Shown piece after piece: positions 49,190-60,689 of a stretch of DNA of 64,000 nt; position 1 is the first letter of the stretch, and every line of letters begins with the position of its first letter. The DNA comes from Avena insularis (taxonomy: Eukaryota; Streptophyta; Magnoliopsida; Poales; Poaceae), in NCBI GenBank assembly GCA_023614405.1, contig CM042689.1, positions 308,117,132 to 308,181,131 of the forward strand, in the 5' to 3' direction. Made by a program: the position numbers and the translations under genes. The notes beneath the pieces were generated by a model. It saw only the letters and a list, made by a program, of their open reading frames with translations, had not been told where the DNA came from and did not search any database.

Positions 49190-49640
49190 TATATCTTAGT
49201 AGAATTTTTAGTAGCATTTTTAGTTACTTTTTTTAGGAATATATAATTGCTTTTAGTTTCTTTTTTTAGAATATATATTTGTTTATATAATTGTTTTTAG
49301 TTGTTTTTAGGAATATATAATTGTTTTTAGTTTCTTTTCTTAGGAATATATAATTGTTTATATAATTGTTTTTAGTTTCTTTTTTAGGAATATATAATTG
49401 TTTTTAGTTGTTTTTTAGGAATATATAATTGTTTATATAATTGTTTTTAGTTGTTTTTAGGAATATATAATTGTTTTTAGTTGTTTTTAGGAATATATAA
49501 TTGTTTTTAGTTTCTTTTTTTAGGAATATATAATTGTTTATATAATTTTTTTAGTTGTTTTTAGGAATATATAATTGTTTATATAATTGTTTTTAGTTGT
49601 TTTTAGGAATATATAATTGTTTATATAATTTTTTAGGATT
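49190..49640. repeat. tandem repeat of 'tttttaggaatatataattg' units
   Basis: About ten imperfect units of TTTAGGAATATATAATTG with TTTATATAATTGTTTTTAG spacers lie in the leader or intron of the second CACTA2 gene. Confidence 0.85.
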
Positions 49641-49800
49641 AGGATTATTGTTTTAGTGATTTTTTTGTTTTATTTATTAAGATTAGAATTAGGATTAGGA
49701 TTAGGGTTTTTTTTTGTTTAAGTTATTATAATTAGGATTATATTGTCTTAGTTATTAGGATTATTGTTTTTTCTAACCTGTTTAACTCTCTTTTAGTTAT

Positions 49801-50250
49801 TCCGGCTGGCCCAGGCACCTGCGAGTGGGCCTGCAGTAACGGCGACTAAACCACAACCTGGCATGGACTCAAGCGACTGGAAGCTGAAGGCTCAGAAGCG
49901 TAGATAGGCCCAGTCGGATTAGGTTAAATGATTGCTGAAACCTTAACTGATTCGGTTGAGATCTGTAAACCCTAGGAGGGTGAGTCTATATAAACCTCCC
50001 TAAAGGGCGAGTAGAGGATACGTTCCATCATCCACCCAAGCTTCTCGCCGCCTAGCCGCCGAGCTCGCCCCATTGTATTTCCACCATAATACAATCTAGC
50101 AGGAGTAGGTCTTTACCCTCCGGGGGGCCGAACCTGGGTAAATCCTTGTGTCTCCGCCCTCATATAGCACCGCAGATGGCTGGCCGCCCTTGCCCCATGT
50201 TCTACTACTCGCTGCCGATTGCAGCATCTGCCATGGTCATTCCCACGACA
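49801..50250 (+). repeat. 5' LTR of Tat-like element, first ~40 bp missing
   Basis: It matches 54583-55024 closely (about 4-5% differences by eye) and ends TTCCCACGACA. The 3' LTR begins about 40 bp earlier, with TGGGGATATGCC, so this copy lost its start. GTGGCGCCCACC follows as primer-site sequence. Confidence 0.8.
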
Positions 50251-50262
50251 GTGGCGCCCACC
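50251..50262 (+). other. primer binding site of the Tat-like element
   Basis: GTGGCGCCCACC directly abuts the LTR end. TGGCGCC is the 3' end complement of several tRNAs and is used by many grass Gypsy elements. Confidence 0.6.
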
Positions 50263-50528
50263 CTGGAGCTGCGCCTAGAACCAACAAGTACCACGCTCGA
50301 GGACTTGGCCACCCGACCTCGTTCGCGCAAGGGAAAACGGTCAAGTAAAGAGCACTCACGGGAGTCGCCCTGCGACTGGCTCTCCGAGTTCGGGCGAGTC
50401 GACCTCAATAACAAAACAACTGACAAAACATTCAAAACCACAGACACATAACAAACAAGGTAAACCCCATAAAAAGGGCGGACACGCTCGGGGACTCGTC
50501 TAATAATCAATCAAAATTACGAAACAAT

Positions 50529-53500
50529 TCACAAAATAATACGAAGTTTCATTACAGCAGAACAGCGTCGTTCCAAAATACAAGTTGAGTTCAATGGCCA
50601 ATCGCTACTAACACCCCAGGGCACAGTGTTTCTACTCTGCAGGTTTCGACGGTGACTCACCGCCACCCCTGCAGTTCGAATGAAGGGCGTGTACGGGTTC
50701 GACGGATACGTCGTCAACTCACCCGCCATCGCCGCACGGAAGGGCTGCTCGACCTTGAAGTCCCGATGCGACGGCTCAGGATCGTTGGGGGCGATAGTCG
50801 TCTCCTGATAGGGAAGGAGGTTGCCCATCGCCCAGACGCGATCTGAGTACACCGCGGCCCGGTCCGTCAGCTTCAGCACCTCGGCGATCTCCACCGAGCC
50901 CGTCGACGAGGGGTAGCCACTCGTCACGTCGTCAAGATCGAAGTCCTCCGGGAAGTGGGCAAGCCCAAGGCTGAGAGCCGTCGCCGCCCCGCGCCGGAAT
51001 GCCGACCGCGTCATGAACTCGACGGTAGCGGCGCCTTCTCGAATCTGCCATACTTGACGAGGTCACTTGGAATCACTTCCGTGGCGATATCTCTGAAGAT
51101 ACGCTGAATGCAAGCCAGCGGACAACGTGGCGAGTCGACCAGTGGTCACACTCGCCGCTGCGTCGTCATTTGCGCCTCCTCCAAGCTATCGATAATCCGA
51201 CCTGTGGACAGAGGGCGGTAGTGAGTACAACAAAGATTACATAATGCATCTACTACAGGCAGAGGTAGAAAGTTTACCAATTAAAGGACGGCAGAGGCCC
51301 GTGATGAAGCTTTGAAGCGAGGAGAAGTCGTTCTGCAGCCCAATAACGAGGGCGTCAGAGACCTTTCGCTCTTCAGCGGCAGCCGTAACAGCAGCTTTTG
51401 CTCGCCCATCCACCAAGCTCGCCTCCGCTTTCGCTTCCTTGAGCTCGCGCTCCAGATCAGCGATCTGTTTCTCAGTCGTACTCAACACAGACTGAGCCGC
51501 CGTCAGCTCACTCGTCGGGACAAGGCCCTGGCGGACCTCCTCTGCCTTGGCAGCGATCACCTGGAGTCCCTTGTTCGTTTCTTGGACGGCAACAAGTTCC
51601 TACTCCGCGCAACACTTCGCAGCAAGCCGACCGGCTGACTCACGCTGCAAGCCCTGCACACAAATCAAACAGTTAACAACAATGGAATCCTAAGTGCCCA
51701 CCCGCTGAAATTCAGCGACTGCATACTCGGGGACTGGAGATCAAAAATCCTAAGTGCCCAACCACTGAAATTCAGCGACTAGGCACTTGAGGACTGGGTG
51801 CTACAAATAAAAACAAACACTAAAAGAATCCGACCACTCAAATTCAGTGGCCCGATCCTCGGGGACTGGACATACCTGGATGGCTGCGCCCAGCATGTCG
51901 TGGAGATGTAGCGCGTCCACAGATGCGAGAAGAGCCGGAGTGTGTCCGCGACGCTACTCGACCTCCGTTTCGGCGACCCCAGGCGTGCGGCTCGATGGCG
52001 CTGTACCACTCGCTGTAGCCTCTTTGGCCATAAAGCGGGGGAAGGTCGCGGCGGATGCTCCAGCACCAATAGGTGCCGGCTCAGCCATTCCAGGCGAGGA
52101 AACATCCTCCTTGGTCTTCAAGGCCACCTCCGTCACAGTCGGAGGATCACTCGGAGAAACCGTCGTGTCGTCAGAGACCGTGACGACATCGTCGCCCTTG
52201 GACTTCTTAGCACTGTCTGCGGGGGCAGCGACCTCATCAGCTTTCCTCTTCCGTGAGGAGTCCTTGGCGATGACTGGCGGCACCTTGGCCACGGAAGGGT
52301 GGCCGATCTTCTTAACTCCAGTCCTATGAAACAACGATATGAGCAAACTTGTCCGAGTATAACGGAAGGCAAGCAGATGAACAAAACTTACTTGGCGACT
52401 GGTATGAATCGAAGTCCCGTGCGGATACTGGCCGGCTTCTCCAGCTCGGTACCCAGCTTCCGACTGAGGCCCATCTCGACCACGTCGTGTGCCCAAGACA
52501 CGGAGGGCCTCTTCGAATACGAGGCCGTGATAGGAGCCTCCGTGACGACGTCTGCGGGAACTCTCCTGGGAGGCGAAGCCGCTGCGGCTGGAATAGCCCC
52601 CAACCCAGAGACCAGGGCGAACGGGGGTGGAAGCGAGGCCAGAGGTACCTCATCAAGGAGGGCAGCGGCTTCCAGTGTTGCCGTCGGGTGCGCCGCTTCA
52701 CCCTTAGCCGAGCTGCTGGCATCAGAACTAGTCGCAGAGCAAGGCGGAGACGCCTGCTTCGCCGGCTTCGTCTTCCTCCTTGGCGGAGCCCTCACTTCCT
52801 TCTTCTTCTTCTTCTTCGACGGCGTAGCCTCACGACGCGAGGTGTGCTCGGGGAGATCATCGTCATCGTCGTCGTGACGTTCGAGGCTCTTACTCGCCTC
52901 GAGCTCGCGCTGATGCTGTCCGCGAGTTTTGCGAACCATCGGAGCAGCGTCCTCCACGGGCTCGTCTTCATCATCATCATCATCATCACCCGCGTCGCCT
53001 CTGGCGGGTGGCGACTCGCTCCCGTCCCGAACGGACGAGCTCGAGTTTTCGTCATCTGCGGGTGGGAGCCATCCTTCCACCACTTGAAACAGCTACAATA
53101 AAGACGAAACGACGTCAGCATAACCGCGACTGCATCATCTGCGACTGCGAATGGCGACAAAAATAGCGACTTACCATCGGAGTTGGGCGCCTTGCAGTAT
53201 AGGGGGTGACCCCGGCCTTCGCGTCTAGGTACGCCGCCTGGGTGATCTTCTTCAGAGCCAGGATATAGTCCTCAAGCTTCCACTCAACGAGGCAGGATTT
53301 TGTCAGGTCGTCCCTACCCGCGTACTCGTACATATAATGGTCGCGGCGGGCCAAAGGCACGAGCCGCCGCCCGAGCCAGCAGTTGTAAATATTGATGGTT
53401 TGGAGGCCCTTCTTCTTCAGGCCGCGGATGGTTTGCAACATTTCATCGACAACCATCCGCTAATTCAGCGGGAGCTTGCCGGCCTGGAGCCGACGCGGTT

Positions 53501-54048
53501 CAGGCCGGTTGGCGGAGTACCTTGGAAGCGCCACCTCGCCATCTGGAGTCGCCTCGGTGACGTAGAACCAGGATTAATTCCACTCGCTTGCCGCCTTGGC
53601 CGGTAGCATCAGGTCGAAGAAGGATGCCTTCGACTTCAGTTGAAACGTCAGGCCACCCGCTGCCAGCATCGGCCCTCCTGATTCTTCGCAGCTAATCCTC
53701 CCATGGAATAGATCTTGCCACAGGGGGAAGTAGGGCCTGCAGCCCAGATAGAACTTCATGAGCATACGAAAATGGCGAAGCTGCTCGATCTTGTCTTGGA
53801 CCCAGGTCCGACGGCTGGATCCCGTAGAAGGCGCAGAACCGCCGGAAGAATAGAGAAGTGGGAAACCCCAGCCCCCGCTCCAGGTGGCTGGGGAAGCAAA
53901 CGAATTCTCCCTCGCGCGGGTCCGGAGTCACCTCTCCGGCTGCGGGGATGCGCCACCTGCCGGCGTGCAGGATTCTGGCCTCTTCGAACGACGCCAATAG
54001 CGCCCTGGTGCACTTGGATCGGCCCCATGGTTCGGTGGAGGCGGCCAT
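50529..54048 (-). pseudogene. antisense ORF with 'putative gypsy type transposon' domain
   Basis: The gene runs against the element. Its first exon starts MAAST at 54048 and reads RIPAAGEVTPDPREGEFVCF then GLGFPTSLFFRRFCAFYGIQ, continuing after a frameshift with FYLGCRPYFPLWQDLFHGRI. This is the plant Transposase_28 (putative gypsy type) domain. Later pieces contain NIYNCWLGRRLVPLARRDHY (53456-53115) and, after a probable intron, a low-complexity Asp/Glu, Lys and Pro-rich region (53083-52388). An alanine/glutamate-rich coiled coil follows at 51560-51237 (TEKQIADLERELKEAKAEAS), then a C-terminal piece ending near 50529. Introns and at least one frameshift are needed to join them. Such antisense ORFs are known from Tat-lineage elements; their role is unknown. 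Confidence 0.7.
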
Positions 54049-54169
54049 TGGTTGGAAGATTTGCGGAGGTCGGGACTCTCTGGATCGGTTGGATCGCGAT
54101 GCGGAGTGGAAACGGAGATGGGCGAGGTCGGAGGAAAGATGAAGGAATGTTTACCCGCTCGCCCGTCAT

Positions 54170-54183
54170 TCCCCTTATATAAC
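54170..54183 (-). promoter_or_regulatory. TATA box for the antisense ORF
   Basis: On the minus strand GTTATATAAGGGG lies about 125 bp upstream of the MAAST start codon. Confidence 0.55.
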
Positions 54184-54541
54184 GGTTGTTACCCGCCAAT
54201 TTCGGGAGCCGTTACTCCGCGCTGATTACGCCAAAAGTTACCGTTGGATTACCCCAATGGCTATTTTGACCCCACTTGACGGTCCAACTTCATCCACTTG
54301 ACTCGTCGCTCCGCGTGACTTGCTAATTCGCCGACCCGATCGCTATAACAGTGATTGAATATTCGCTGACCCTTCGCCGAGCTGCGACTAAATCGGTCGT
54401 CGTTAGTGCGACTAGATTAACTGGTTTTTCCTTTATTCAGGAGTCCGCCGCCGATTCAACTGGGCGCCTGCATTGGAGCCGAATACACCGACTGCCAGCG
54501 ACCACCTGCGACCAATCAACGACGGCCTCGGGGACTACTAA

Positions 54542-55024
54542 TGGGGATATGCCTACCGGGGTATACCCAGCAGGACGATTCTGGCTGGCCCAGGCACCTG
54601 CGAGTGGGCCTGCAGTAACGGCGACTGGACCACAACCTGGCATGGACTCAAGCGACTGGAAGCTGAAGGCCCAGAAGCGTAGATAGGCCCAGTCAGATTA
54701 GGTTAAATGATTGCTGAAACCTTAACTGATTCGGTTGAGATCTGTAAACCCTAGGGGGTGAGTCTATATAAACCTCCCTAAAGGGCGAGTAGAGGATACG
54801 TTCCATCATCCACCCAAGCGACTCGCCGCCTAGCTGCCGAGCTCGCCCCATTGTACTTCCACCATAATACAATCTAGCAGGAGTAGGTCTTTACCCTCCG
54901 GGGGGGCGAACCTGGGTAAATCCTTGTGTCTCCGCCTCATCTCTTTATGAGATGGCTGGCATACTGCCCCATGTTCTACTACTCGCTGCCGATTGCAGCA
55001 TCTGCCGTGGTCATTCCCACGACA
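54542..55024 (+). repeat. 3' LTR of the Tat-like element
   Basis: It runs from TGGGGATATGCCTACCGGGG to ...TTCCCACGACA, 483 bp. Purine-rich 'ggggactactaa' precedes it. CACTA2 sequence resumes at 55025. Confidence 0.8.
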
Positions 55025-55162
55025 ATATATATATGTATAAAGTCTCGTGTTACCTCTATTCATTAACTGATATAGATATATATTAATCACACTCTCTTCT
55101 TCTTTTATCCCACCGGATCGAAGCAATCGACAGCTCGAACGAAACGAGGGCCGAACAAAAAG

Positions 55163-58100
55163 TTGGATGGTAATCAGAGGTTCACCATCGAAGAAATAGA
55201 TGATGATGGTGAACCGATTGCTCGAAGAAGCAGGAGGATGTTTATAAATCAATGTGGGGTGCTTGTTAGGGACAACCTGCCGATCACCATCCAAGAATGG
55301 AATAAGTCAAAGAAAGCCGGTGAAGAATCCAACAGCTATGTCACCCATGATGCCTAAGATGACCATTGGCAGAAGCTCATAGCGCATTTCATACTACCTC
55401 CAGAGTATGAGGAATTTGAGGTAGATGGTATTACCCCAAGGTCGGGTGGGCTTGAAAATAGAGCGAAAGTCAAGGAGTGGGCACTAAGCAAGATGGCTGA
55501 ACTGTACCAGAACCACAAGAAAAGTTTATACGCGAAATATGTCGCGAAAAAGAAAACTCCAGACTTCAAAGGAGTAAACGAGAAGTTGGGAGAACAGTGG
55601 CCCGATTTTGTACAGTACAAGCAATCTGATAAAGCAAAGGCAAAGTCGGCAAAGAACGCGTTAAATGCTGCCAACAAGAAATACCATCATAAAATGGGGA
55701 CAGATGGCTACAAGAGTGCCATCCCTAAGTGGGAAACTATGGAGAAGAATATGAGGGCTAGAGGCGTCACTCCTGGTACAGATGGATGGCCCGAGAGGTC
55801 AAAGCACTGGTGGTATGGGCACGGGGGATCCTTGGACCCAGAAACAGGGAAGACATTATTTCATGATAAAATTCTAAAACCCTCCCAAGACCTTATTCAA
55901 GCAATGATCAATGCTCAATTGGGATTGTTTTGTCCCGAGAGAGAGAACGACGAGCTGACACGCGCCCTAGGGAATCCTAAAAAGGGAGGACGAACACGAG
56001 GCAAAGGCGCCGATGTCTCGTGGAAGAAAGGGTTTCCTCAGTACGATGCCAGTTACAGAAGCCGTCAGAGAAAGAAGGACCGGGAGGCAGACCGGATCTC
56101 CAGGGTAGAGCAGGACCTAGCTGATCTAAAGAACCTCATGCATGAAATTAGCCAAAGGCTGCCGTCGTCAACTCACCCGCGGTCCGATGATCCTGTATTG
56201 GATCTTAGCCAACGGAGAAGCAGCGTGGCTTCCACGGAGGTCCGTGCTGATGATCAAGCACTACTGGATGATGCACCGGCTCCTCACTACCCCGTGGATG
56301 ATGTCAGAGAGATGGCACAATGTGAGCTACATCAACCAATGAACAACCTGTCCTTCAAGGTGGCGATAGGCACTGCTTTACCTTGTCTACCTGGAGAACT
56401 CCACCATTCACTTCCGATTCCACCAGGCTATGCTCGTGTCACGGTGGATGACATAGTGGAGGATTTTGCGGACCTAGAGATTGAAATCGTTACGCCTGAA
56501 GGCCTTACGAAACTAGGAGATGTCATGCGCAACATCATTCTATGGAATAAGAAGTACATCAAGTTTCCAGGCTCGGTGCCAAGGCCACCGACTCCAAGGA
56601 ATCCAAATCCACCCCGCATCGAATATCGTCAACCTCCAAGTCCACCCCAACCCGATTATCGCCAACCTCCAAGTCCACCCCAACCCGATTATCGCCAACC
56701 TCCAAGTCCACCCCGCCCCGCTGACGATCGCCGCAGCAGGAGTACATCAACTCGATCTCCGCCTCCGCCTCCGTGCAATACTACTACCTCGTCGAAGAAA
56801 CGGAAGTTCGACGTTCCCCCGCGCCCCACATCGAAGAAAGGTCAAACGCCGAACATTGTAGATATCCCGCCGGCTCTTCCAAAGAGACCTTATGACAAGA
56901 CCGATGAGGAAACTAACGCGGATGTGGCTGCCCAAGTTAAGGCGCATTTTGCACCCAAAAAGCTAGAGCCAGAGCCGGTATATAACGAAAAAACCAAAAA
57001 GTGGGCTAAGTCCTTTCTTGAGCAACCATCCCAGATATCGATGAATCTGGAATCAGACTATGACCGGGAGATTATTAAGTAAGCACAGAAGAAAAAAATC
57101 ACAAGTGCAAAACGCGGGAAGCAAGTTGCCCAGCTTGGAGCATAGAAGAATCAATCGGTCGCCCCACTCAAAGTCATTTCAGACCTCGACAAGGCCTTCA
57201 GAGCTGAAATGGATATGGACATGCAAACAATGGACCCTAGAGCCCGTAATAATGCTGCACTTATGGGAATCACTGTATCGGAGGCCAAAGCACTTGCTAA
57301 CGAAGCAAATATGTCTCTTGGTCAATATTTAGGCTATAAAGATACGCCAGTCGAGTAGATAATGCGTATGTCCAAGGCGACCTCTAGTCGATAATGAGGA
57401 GCTCAAGGCGTCTATCCACACATATGCTGAAATCTGCATGAATGGTACATGTCGCAAGCGAAAAAGCATCATAAAGATTGGTTTCGGTGGGCGTTAGAAA
57501 GGAGCATCACTTCAAACCATACTCGTCTGAGTTCAAATGACCGAGCTATTTGATTATACAACCAGCGCCCTCGACAAATCTATCATTGGTTGCTCTATCG
57601 TAAGTTATTTATTTCTATAATTAAGTTTGTAGCTTTAGCTCGTTCATTGCATTTAATATATTATCCTAACTATATATCCTTTTGTATGATGATATTATAT
57701 TCCGCAGAATGAAGATGCTTGAATGCAAAGGAGCTAGAAGATACGACGTTGGGTTCATTGACCCATATATCATTAATGAATATACGTTAAAGAATCACCC
57801 CAAAGACGTGGAGGAAGACCTGTCCAGGTTCTTAACAGAGCATAATTTTGTTAAGGAAATACTATTTCCTTACAACTTCAAGTGAGTGTTTATATCTTGT
57901 ACACATTTTATTTTTGCTTACTGGATGAGCTATGCATGTATGCTTATGTAAATGTCCGCAGATTCCACTGGATCTTGCTAAACATTCAAGTTGACAAGTC
58001 TCTAGTTGAAGTCCACGACTCATTAAGTTGGGACCAAGAGAAGTGGAGCGACATGAAAGCAATGCTCTATAAGTAATTTCAATCATTATCACATTATATC

Positions 58101-58476
58101 GTCCTCTTTCATTCATTTCCTGATATCAAGTAACTAATAAATCCTTTGTTCATTTTCTTTGCCGAGCAGGTGTTGGACACGGTTCAGACAAAAAATACCA
58201 GGTCCATTCAAAGAGGAGCTAACTTATAAAATGGCGAAGAGTTTATAGCAGCCACCAGAAACTCATTTATGTGGATACTATGTCTGCGAGTACATCCGCG
58301 AGTTGACCAGTGAGCGGAAAGTTTACTCACATTATATTTATGATTTGCGAGAGAAACTAGAGTCAGACTAACGCATAAGAGCAATTCAAGAGGAGTTGGC
58401 GGGATTTATGATGAAGGAAGTCCTTGATGTACATGGAGAGCATTATGCGGATGACGTGGAACTCGATTTGTCTTAG
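55163..58476 (+). pseudogene. second CACTA gene: Transposase_24 plus Ulp1-like protease
   Basis: The reading begins MDGNQRFTIEEIDDDGEPI and has one in-frame TAA (55355-55357), after which the same frame stays open to 57082. The Transposase_24 (Ptta/En/Spm) region includes KLGEQWPDFVQYKQSDKAKA, KYHHKMGTDGYKSAIPKWE, WPERSKHWWYGHGGSLDPET and GRTRGKGADVSWKKGFPQYD. A proline-rich part with three QPPSPPQPDYR repeats follows (56628-56725). After a frameshift near 57060, MGITVSEAKALANEANMSLG remains. Exons at 57709-57883, 57961-58075 and 58170-58476, with GTGAGT/CAG-type borders, form the Ulp1 (C48) protease: FHWILL with the histidine, a VHDSLSW aspartate and HLCGYYVCEYI with the cysteine. A Gypsy-type element interrupts its 5' side. 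Confidence 0.82.
56628..56725 (+). repeat. in-frame 33-bp proline-rich repeat
   Basis: Three units of 'caacctccaagtccacccc' followed by 'aacccgattatcgc' encode YRQPPSPPQPD repeats in the second CACTA2 gene. Confidence 0.9.
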
Positions 58477-58744
58477 TCATCTCCATGTAGCTCATATGAT
58501 ATATATATTCATCAATGACCATGTAATTTCAAAACATTTCTTCCTTTTGATATGATTGATTATATGTATGCTTGCAAGGGATCGATTAATTATATAAATG
58601 CATCGACGTGTAGTGTGTATGTAGTAGCGTATAATATGTATACTGAAATATATGTTTGTTATAGTGAAACACAAAACGAAAAAGAACAAAATGGCAAAAA
58701 AAAAGGAAATACACAATCTCTGTCGCGACAGAGAAATGTGGTGT

Positions 58745-58915
58745 TACACCCCGGGACTAGAGGGTTTCCGCCCCCTGCGGCGCTGAAACAGCCACGTGGC
58801 TGTTATCAGTCGCGGGCCGTTGCGAGCCGGGACTAGAGGGGGGCCTCTAGTCCCGTTTTCGCAGTCCCGGGCCCAAAACCGAGACTAGATCCCGTTGCGG
58901 CCCGGGACTAGAGGC
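58745..58915. repeat. right subterminal repeats of CACTA2
   Basis: CTAGTCCCG / CGGGACTAGAGG units occur in both orientations and end at the terminus AGGCCTGTTTTCCACCAGTG. Confidence 0.75.
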
Positions 58916-59489
58916 CTGTTTTCCACCAGTGGTTGCATCATTTCTATGTTAGAATGTGATTTCCATATGAATGCTTATCAAACACATGTTTCAGTTTCAT
59001 TAATATTATATCTCTAGTGAATTATTTATGTCCACTACAATTTAAAAAGAGAGTAGACAAGTGAAACCATAAACCTGGTCCATTTTAAATCATAAGTAAC
59101 ATCTTTCCAACACTTTTATCACACTTTATATTTTTGCAATATTTTAATCCGAAAATACAGAAATACTTTCTTCATTTGCAATCACACAACAACACCCAAA
59201 AACAACCAAACTGTCACCATCATCATTTTGCTTGCTTAGTTTACTTTAATGCACTTCATTTTTATTTTTATTTCATATTACTGATACGAAACCTTGTGCT
59301 TGACAACCACACGGTGGAGTTGGAGACACAAGACAGGAACATTGCTTTACAGGTTGCTTGACAGGAGAAGAATAATTAACTTCTGAGCTAATTCCCCGAG
59401 AGTTCGAGATTAACCCTCGAGTCATCCTTGTTGGGAAAAGACGATTTCTACAACACCCTGCACTTGAAGTATCAACGAGTTGGTACACA

Positions 59490-59735
59490 CAGAGTTGTTG
59501 CCATTAGCGGGGGGAACTTATTCTGACTTCAAGATGTAGTCACCGCTTCATGCTCCATAAGAAGATACTAAAAAACAAACTAAACAAAAAAAAGATTACC
59601 CTCATGCCGGCGAGGAGCCATGGTTCACCTTGCCACCAAAACCCTAAGGCCATCGAAGACAAGGCGGACCAACAGCTTCGCCAGCAAGAGTGACGGAACC
59701 CTATATGGGCTTTAGAATGTCTTGACTAAAACAAG
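59490..59735 (+). repeat. extra primer site and gag start after element A's 3' LTR
   Basis: The 246 bp match 36982-37230, the primer site and first gag codons downstream of the 5' LTR (shared 'gacttcaagatgtagtcaccgcttcat', 'aaggcggaccaaca.cttcg'). Similarity stops at 'aaaacaagc' in both. Confidence 0.8.
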
Positions 59736-60689
59736 CTTATGATATTTCAAAAAAAATCAATTTTAGTTTCTATCTACATCAGATTGTTGCTCATTGTGGA
59801 GTGTGTGCTCTAGGAGCCAAAAAAAACTCCATGCCCGATTGCTCTTATAAGAAAAAGAAATTACGACCCGAGAGCAAGTTAATAGCATAAAACAACCATA
59901 ATTACCAAATTTACTGAATGGTACAACTTTACGTTATTCATACCAAAACCTACCGGCCAATTTTGAAGTTGTCTCGAAAACACCAATTCGTGCCTAAACT
60001 CGAATTGACGGTGATAATGACAGGTGGGACCCACATGTAAGGCTGACATGGTGAATTGATACAGAAACTACCAGGTAGGACCCATTTGTCAGCGCCCAGG
60101 AGGCAAACAATGTATATAGTTTATTGAGTTGGGTTGGGTCACGCATGTCTTCCCACTTGGAATACCTCATTAAAAAAACTAAATATTTGAAAAATAAAAA
60201 TAAATAGGAAAAAGCTTGTCTTCCCCACGGCATGCCACCTGCAGCCCCCACCGTCAGCCGCCCCTTCCCCACGAGGCAGGATGCTCCATCACCGTGCCAT
60301 TGGTCGGGCCCCATGCTCCGCCCGCCCGGCGCACCTCTGCTCCTCCCCACTCCTGTTCTCGTCATCGTCCATGTCCCAAGCGGCTCCTCTCCTCCGCAAC
60401 ATCCTCCTGGCCGTCCTCCATAGGGGCCTGCCATGAGCTTCCTCGTCCTCCGACGATGGCATGGATCAAGCAGGGTGGCCCATCTCCCGGACGACGTGCG
60501 TGGAGGGTTTCAAATTTCATAAGTAGGAAAAAAATTTGACCAACGAAATTTCGCAATTAATTTTGGACAAATTGACGAATTTTTCGTTTGAATTTGAACA
60601 AATTTGAAGTCTATCTATTGAATATTAAGGATAAATGTGCAACATGTTCATCAATTGGTTCCTCTCTTGTTGGTACTGCACTTGGTTCT
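59736..60689. other. possible MULE terminal remnant and GC-rich segment
   Basis: The stretch 59930-60080 ('ttgaagttgtctcgaaaacacc', 'gtgataatgacaggtgggacccac') resembles terminal inverted repeats of grass Mutator-like elements as I remember them. 60220-60500 is GC-rich with overlapping short ORFs on both strands and no recognisable protein. 60520-60689 is AT-rich. No 9-bp TSD was identified. Confidence 0.35.

Larger units (their letters stand above)
49801..55024 (+). mobile_element. non-autonomous Tat-like LTR retrotransposon nested in CACTA2
   Basis: Two similar LTRs (450 and 483 bp) frame a 4.3-kb internal region whose only coding content is an antisense gene. The primer-site sequence TGGCGCCCACC after the first LTR and the LTR ends fix the element's orientation as plus. 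No gag or pol is present. The LTRs differ little, so it is probably the youngest insertion seen here. The right flank is an ATATAT run; the 5' LTR lacks its start, so no TSD can be shown. Confidence 0.8.
42031..58931 (+). mobile_element. CACTA (En/Spm) transposon, formerly autonomous (CACTA2)
   Basis: It starts CACTACTAGAAAACAGGCCTT and ends AGGCCTGTTTTCCACCAGTG, with GTT on both sides (42028-42030, 58932-58934). Subterminal blocks hold ATTAGTCCCGG / CCGGGACTAAT units. It carries a TNP2 transposase pseudogene and a second gene with Transposase_24 and Ulp1 protease domains, both on the plus strand. They are separated by a repeat-rich spacer and a nested LTR element. Without the latter it is about 11.7 kb, a normal size for autonomous grass CACTA elements. 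Frameshifts and stops in both genes mean it is inactive now. Confidence 0.92.
41112..59489 (+). repeat. 3' LTR of element A, interrupted by CACTA2
   Basis: It starts TGATGCATGTGCATATG, is split by CACTA2 at 42030/58932, and ends near 59489 (...TTGGTACACA). A TATA box, TATAAATAT, is at about 41316. Compared with the 5' LTR it lacks about 300 bp after position 41268. Confidence 0.75.

Noticed and set aside
49677..49712. ATTAGGATTAGGATTAGGG resembling telomere repeats
   Set aside because: Only two or three imperfect units in an AT-rich low-complexity run. The repeat is ATTAGG, not TTTAGGG.
52299..53101. Plus-strand ORFs of 192 and 250 residues in the Tat-like element
   Set aside because: They are shadows of the antisense gene; the minus strand shows the coherent acidic, basic and domain structure.
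60216..60539. 107-residue ORF on the plus strand and 146-residue ORF opposite
   Set aside because: Low-complexity Pro/Ala/Ser translation in a GC-rich patch. Both strands are open, so likely chance.
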